A stretch of DNA of 64,000 bases from Streptomyces graminofaciens (lineage in GTDB: Bacteria > Actinomycetota > Actinomycetes > Streptomycetales > Streptomycetaceae): the NCBI RefSeq assembly GCF_030294945.1, contig NZ_AP018448.1:4030001-4094000 (forward strand). Reading direction: 5' to 3'. The notes under the pieces were generated by a model. It was given only the letters and a program-made list of their open reading frames with translations, was not told the origin of the DNA and did no database searches. This document shows, one piece after another, positions 60,815 to 64,000 of this stretch. Numbering within the stretch: the stretch's first letter is position 1; the number at the start of each line of letters is the position of its first letter. The translations under genes and the position numbers were made by a program.

Positions 60815-61549
60815 ATGGCCCACGAGGCGATCTACCAGGCCCTCTATATCCAGGGGCGCGGAGCGCTCAAGCGCGAGCTGGTCACCTGCCTGTGCACCGG
60901 GCGTGCGCTACGGGTCCTGCAAGCACGCTCCTGGCAACGCGCGAACGGTCACGTGACGCCCGAGATGATGATCAGCGAGCGGCCTGCCGAGGCCGAAGGC
61001 CGCGCGGTGCCGGGCCACTGGGAGGGCGACCTCATCATCGGCACCGGCCGGTCCGCAATCGGCACCCTCGTGGAACGCACGACCCGGTTCACCACGCTGC
61101 TGCACCTGCCGCGGATGGACGGCTACGGTGTCGAGCTACGGGTCAAGAACGGCCCGGCCCTGGCCGGCCGCGGCGCCGAGGCCGTGAAAGACGCGATCGC
61201 CACCACGATCACCACGCTGCCCGAGCAACTGCGCCGCTCACTGACCTGGGACCGCGGCAAGAAGCCGGCCCAGCACGCCCAACTGAGCGTCGACACCAGG
61301 CTGCAGGTCTACTTCGCCGACCCGCAAAGCCCCTGGCAACGGGGCACCAACGAGAACACGAACGGACTCCTGCGCCAGTACTTTCCCAAAGGAACAGACC
61401 TGTCGCGATGGGACGCCGACGAGCTCGATGCTGTTGCTCACGCTCTCAACACCAGGCCCCGGAAAACGCTCGGTTGGAACACGCCTGCTGAAGCCCTCAA
61501 TGAGCACCTGCTATCGGTCCAGGAAGCCGGTGTTGCGACGACCGCTTGA
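60815..61549 (+). mobile_element. IS30-family transposase, 5'-truncated
   Basis: The 244-residue remainder begins AHEAIYQALYIQGRGALKREL and keeps the DDE-type catalytic region: GHWEGDLIIG, LTWDRGKK and GTNENTNGLLRQYFPKGTDLS. The N-terminal helix-turn-helix domain that binds the terminal repeats is missing. A fragment of an IS3-type transposase is joined directly after its stop codon. I could not find a convincing terminal inverted repeat pair. Confidence 0.85.
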
Positions 61550-61559
61550 GTCCAGGCAA

Positions 61560-61886
61560 TACACGTCCATGAAGCTCACAACCCACTTGCTGCGAGCGGG
61601 AGTTCAGGCTTCCATGGACTCCGTCGCGGACTCCTATGCCAATGCCCTCGCGGAGAACCTCTGGATGCTCATCCAAACCGAATGCATCCGCGGCCGCACC
61701 TTCACCACCCGGGCCGAGGCCAACCTCACGCTCTTCGAATCCATCGACGGCTTCTACAACTCCCGGCACATCCAGAAACGGCTCGGCTACCTCAGCCCCG
61801 TCGAGTTCGAGGAGAAGCACTACGCCAACCAGGACAACGACCGAACGAACGAACCTCAACCCCGTCAACCTGCTCTGACCAGCTGA
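61560..61886 (+). mobile_element. IS3-family transposase fragment (C-terminal end)
   Basis: The frame reads YTSMKLTTHLLRAGVQASMD, then SVADSYANALAENLWMLIQTECIRGRTF and GFYNSRHIQKRLGYLSPVEFEEKHY. This is the last quarter of an IS3-type OrfB integrase core, with the catalytic Glu in ALAEN. The rest is absent. The join to the IS30 fragment occurs just before this QYTS motif. Confidence 0.83.
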
Positions 61887-61946
61887 TCAGCACTTCCCGC
61901 GCGCCGGGGGAACCTCAGGACCTCGGAATTCGGCCAACTACGCAGG

Positions 61947-62660
61947 CTACCCGCCAGCACGCAGGAGTGGCGGGCTCAACACCCATGCACTCCCTCTGCG
62001 GTAGAGCGCAGCCGGGCGGCCTGTCGAGGGCATCCTCTGTTCGCCCGTGGGCTCTACGAATCCTGTGGTCCTCAGTACCTTGCGCCGAAAGTTGCTCGGG
62101 TCCAGCGGCTGCCCCCAGACCACTTCATAGACCGTGCGCAACTCGCTGAGGGTGAACTCCGAGGCACAGAAGGCTGTGGCGACAGGGGTGTATTCGAGTT
62201 TGCGGCGGACCTCCTCCAAAGCCTCGGCGAGGATCTCGGAATGATCGAATGCCAGCCTCGTCCCGTCACGGCCGAGCTCCTCCACAGGTGCCCAGTAGGC
62301 GTTTTCCGCATCGGTGCCGCCCACGGGCACGGGCAGGTCGGGCCCCAGGGCCAGGTATGCGACGGTGACCACTCGCCCTCTCGGATCTCGTCCTGGATCA
62401 CCGTAAGCACCCAACTGTTCCAGGTGCAACAGCCCACCGTCGATACCGGCTTCCTCCCACAACTCGCGCAGAGCCCCTTCCCGCAGGGTCTCGCCTTTCT
62501 GGACATACCCGCCGGGGAGCGCAGGCCGACCGAGGAAGGGCTCCAACCCCCGGTCGATCAGAAGCACCATCAGGCGGGCGCCCCGCAGCGTGAAAATCGC
62601 CAGGTCCACCGTCACCCACGAGGCCTCCACCTCATCGGAGTCTTTCAGCCAGCCATCCAC
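61947..62660 (-). CDS. Nudix protein of the NrtR-like regulator group
   Basis: The 237-residue protein has a complete Nudix box (GGYVQKGETLREGALRELWEEAGI region, G-x5-E-x7-REL-x-EE). The C-terminal winged-helix-like domain is FTLSELRTVYEVVWGQPLDPSNFRRKVLRTTGFVEPTG. This two-domain plan is that of NrtR-type regulators and related hydrolases that sense ADP-ribose and control NAD metabolism. It is divergent from the membrane-protein gene at 62745 across two near-identical direct repeats. Confidence 0.85.
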   Translation of the reverse strand: MDGWLKDSDEVEASWVTVDLAIFTLRGARLMVLLIDRGLEPFLGRPALPGGYVQKGETLREGALRELWEEAGIDGGLLHLEQLGAYGDPGRDPRGRVVTVAYLALGPDLPVPVGGTDAENAYWAPVEELGRDGTRLAFDHSEILAEALEEVRRKLEYTPVATAFCASEFTLSELRTVYEVVWGQPLDPSNFRRKVLRTTGFVEPTGEQRMPSTGRPAALYRRGSAWVLSPPLLRAGG

Positions 62661-62673
62661 AAGAACCCCTAAA

Positions 62674-62724
62674 GGTCACATTGACTTGAACACCCTTGCC
62701 ACTTATGGTCACACAGACCTTAAC
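62674..62724. promoter_or_regulatory. Pair of 18-bp direct repeats between divergent genes
   Basis: GGTCACATTGACTTGAAC (62674-62691) and GGTCACACAGACCTTAAC (62707-62724) match at 14 of 18 positions. They lie in the 84-bp gap between the Nudix gene and the membrane-protein gene. The left copy overlaps TTGACT, which could be a -35 box for the forward gene with TTATGG 17 bases on. An NrtR-like regulator is the obvious candidate binder. Confidence 0.55.
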
Positions 62725-62744
62725 CCAGGAGGCGAGGGCAGGGC

Positions 62745-64000
62745 ATGGCCGCTCCTTCCGTACCACCCGCAAAGGATTCCGGCGTCGAACCGACGGCTGC
62801 AACGCGTCACTTGTGCGCGGGCCCATACGTGGACGAACACTTCCGCGACCTCGTGATTGACAAGGTCTGCACGTCGCCGCACCGCAGGGTCGCCCCGTCC
62901 TACGGCTTCGACATCGTCCCCGTCATGCGCCATGCGTGGCGGGCCGCCGCCCTCACGGCCGTTCTGCGCGTCACGTTGCTGGGGTCCGTGATCGCGCCGG
63001 CCTGCGCAGACGCCCTGCCCACGAGCGTTCTCGTCGCGTGCGGCCTCGCCCTCCTGTGGCTGCTCCGTCTGGCACTGCTCATACACCGGGGCGACCGCGA
63101 GCCCCGCACCGACCGAAAGCCCGGACTCCGCAACAAGGAACGGCAGGACCGTCATCGGCGCCGTCTCCGACGGATCCTCCCGCGAAGGCAATCGGAGAAG
63201 TCTCAGGCGCTACAACGCGTCGCAGGCACCGCGCTCGGCCTGGTGACGACCGGCCTCGCGATCGGACTCATCCACCCCCATCACGCCGCCACAGCCCTCG
63301 GCGTGGGGGCAAACATCGTGCTCATGTGCCTCGCCGTCGGAGCGATGCGTCAACTGCAACTCAACCGAATCCTTCGGGCACCGACCCTGCGCCCCGACCG
63401 TCTGACCCCCCGGCAGCGGGTGGCCGACGTTCAGCAGAAAGCCGTGCACACCGTGTATCGCCGCCCCTGCCACAACCAGGACAAGGGAGCGGCCGACGAT
63501 GACGTGGCCGTGTTCACCCTCTTCGGAAAGGAATCGCCGTTCATAGGTGCCGGAGAGATCGTCTACCAGTGGAACCCGCCCATGAGCGTCCAACTCCTGC
63601 GTCCTGTCGAGGACGATGACGCCCCTTTGCACGAACGGGAACACCCCGTACCACCGTTCCATGCCCACGAACTCGTCGAGCACCTGCGCGAGGCAGTCCG
63701 CCTGTTGAACACCGACAGCCACGACGTCCGCCTGCCCGCCCAAGTCAGGGACCGCGTCTACGTGTCCGAGACCGACGTGGCCACCGATCGTTCCCTGCTC
63801 CCCCGGAAGCTCACCGACGTGGATCTACGGGAGATCATCAACACGCCAGGATCAAGGGGGCATCATTTCCTTGAGGTCACAACGCCGCTGGAGGGAGCGG
63901 AGTACGTCGCGACCGTCCTGCTCCACGTCAGCGTACGGGGACGGACCCTGATCATCTCCACGGCGGCATGCGTGCTCGCACACACTCCGAGGTCCTTCCA
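62745..64000 (+). CDS. Membrane protein of unknown function (3' end outside window)
   Basis: The frame is open to the right edge (418 codons seen). ATG 62745 follows CCAGGAGG. I do not recognise a named family. The N-terminal 65 residues are soluble (YVDEHFRDLVIDKVCTSPHRR). Two hydrophobic hairpins follow at about 70-118 (ending LLWLLRLALLIHRG) and 165-200 (GLVTTGLAIGLIH, NIVLMCLAVGAM). A Pro/Arg-rich charged loop lies between them. A long soluble C-terminal domain follows (VFTLFGKESPFIGAGEIVYQW). The layout resembles uncharacterised streptomycete membrane proteins. Confidence 0.8.
   Translation, partial: MAAPSVPPAKDSGVEPTAATRHLCAGPYVDEHFRDLVIDKVCTSPHRRVAPSYGFDIVPVMRHAWRAAALTAVLRVTLLGSVIAPACADALPTSVLVACGLALLWLLRLALLIHRGDREPRTDRKPGLRNKERQDRHRRRLRRILPRRQSEKSQALQRVAGTALGLVTTGLAIGLIHPHHAATALGVGANIVLMCLAVGAMRQLQLNRILRAPTLRPDRLTPRQRVADVQQKAVHTVYRRPCHNQDKGAADDDVAVFTLFGKESPFIGAGEIVYQWNPPMSVQLLRPVEDDDAPLHEREHPVPPFHAHELVEHLREAVRLLNTDSHDVRLPAQVRDRVYVSETDVATDRSLLPRKLTDVDLREIINTPGSRGHHFLEVTTPLEGAEYVATVLLHVSVRGRTLIISTAACVLAHTPRSF

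Overview
The window is high-GC actinobacterial DNA, almost certainly Streptomyces. Genes sit in tightly coupled operons with ATGA/GTGA overlaps, and GTG and TTG starts are frequent. AfsA/ArpA-type signalling genes are present, and TTA (bldA-type) codons are very rare. All functions below come from reading the sequence against remembered family signatures; no search was run.

Region A (about 1-23,820) is a specialised-metabolite cluster built around 3-amino-4-hydroxybenzoate (3,4-AHBA). A griI/griH pair (6295-8294) makes 3,4-AHBA. The forward genes that follow encode an AMP-forming acyl ligase, a FabV-type enoyl reductase, two carrier proteins, an active ketosynthase with a small chain-length-factor partner, a hotdog thioesterase and a MaoC dehydratase. 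They continue into branched-chain 2-oxoacid dehydrogenase E1alpha/E1beta/E2 and a strangely shortened acyl-CoA-mutase-like protein. On the other strand, a four-gene operon (5979 to 2024) carries a flavin reductase, an FAD hydroxylase, an arylamine N-acetyltransferase-like amide synthase and a luciferase-like monooxygenase. The likely product is a branched-chain acyl amide of an oxidised aminophenol, related to the manumycin family, but I see no genes for the C5N cyclopentenone unit. Control probably lies in the 3' part: an AfsA-like gene, a flavoenzyme, an HAD phosphatase and a TetR regulator form one coupled operon (23009 to 19383), divergent from an ArpA/ScbR-type receptor gene, with a near-perfect palindrome in between.

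Region B (about 25,028-53,300) is one long forward polysaccharide operon of Wzx/Wzy type. It encodes a priming sugar-phosphate transferase, a GDP-mannose-dehydrogenase-like enzyme, glycosyltransferases, two chain-length proteins with degenerate kinase domains, an asparagine-synthase-like amidotransferase, a two-domain oxidoreductase, a heparinase-II/III-like lyase, a beta-helix lipoprotein, polymerase and flippase. A sugar-tailoring block (C-methyltransferase, nucleotidyltransferase, PIG-L deacetylase, SDR, M28/DUF4910-like protein, pyruvyltransferase, RmlC-like epimerase, class III aminotransferase) suggests an unusual sugar. A PAP2 phosphatase on the opposite strand follows. The only two TTA codons I found are in this operon.

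Region C (about 53,300-64,000) is a patchwork. It has an MFS transporter and an acyl-CoA-dehydrogenase-like flavoenzyme that share the same promoter/operator layout, and a broken plus an intact SnoaL-like gene. It also has a Doc/ribbon-helix-helix toxin-antitoxin pair, an AbiE-like pair whose nucleotidyltransferase is cut by an in-frame stop, and IS30 and IS3 fragments. The last genes are a NrtR-like Nudix protein and a membrane protein running off the end. Short fragments resembling the 3' end of a TrmA/RumA-type RNA methyltransferase gene lie on both sides of the block between about 24.2 and 59.4 kb, in the same orientation, which may mark an insertion or rearrangement.
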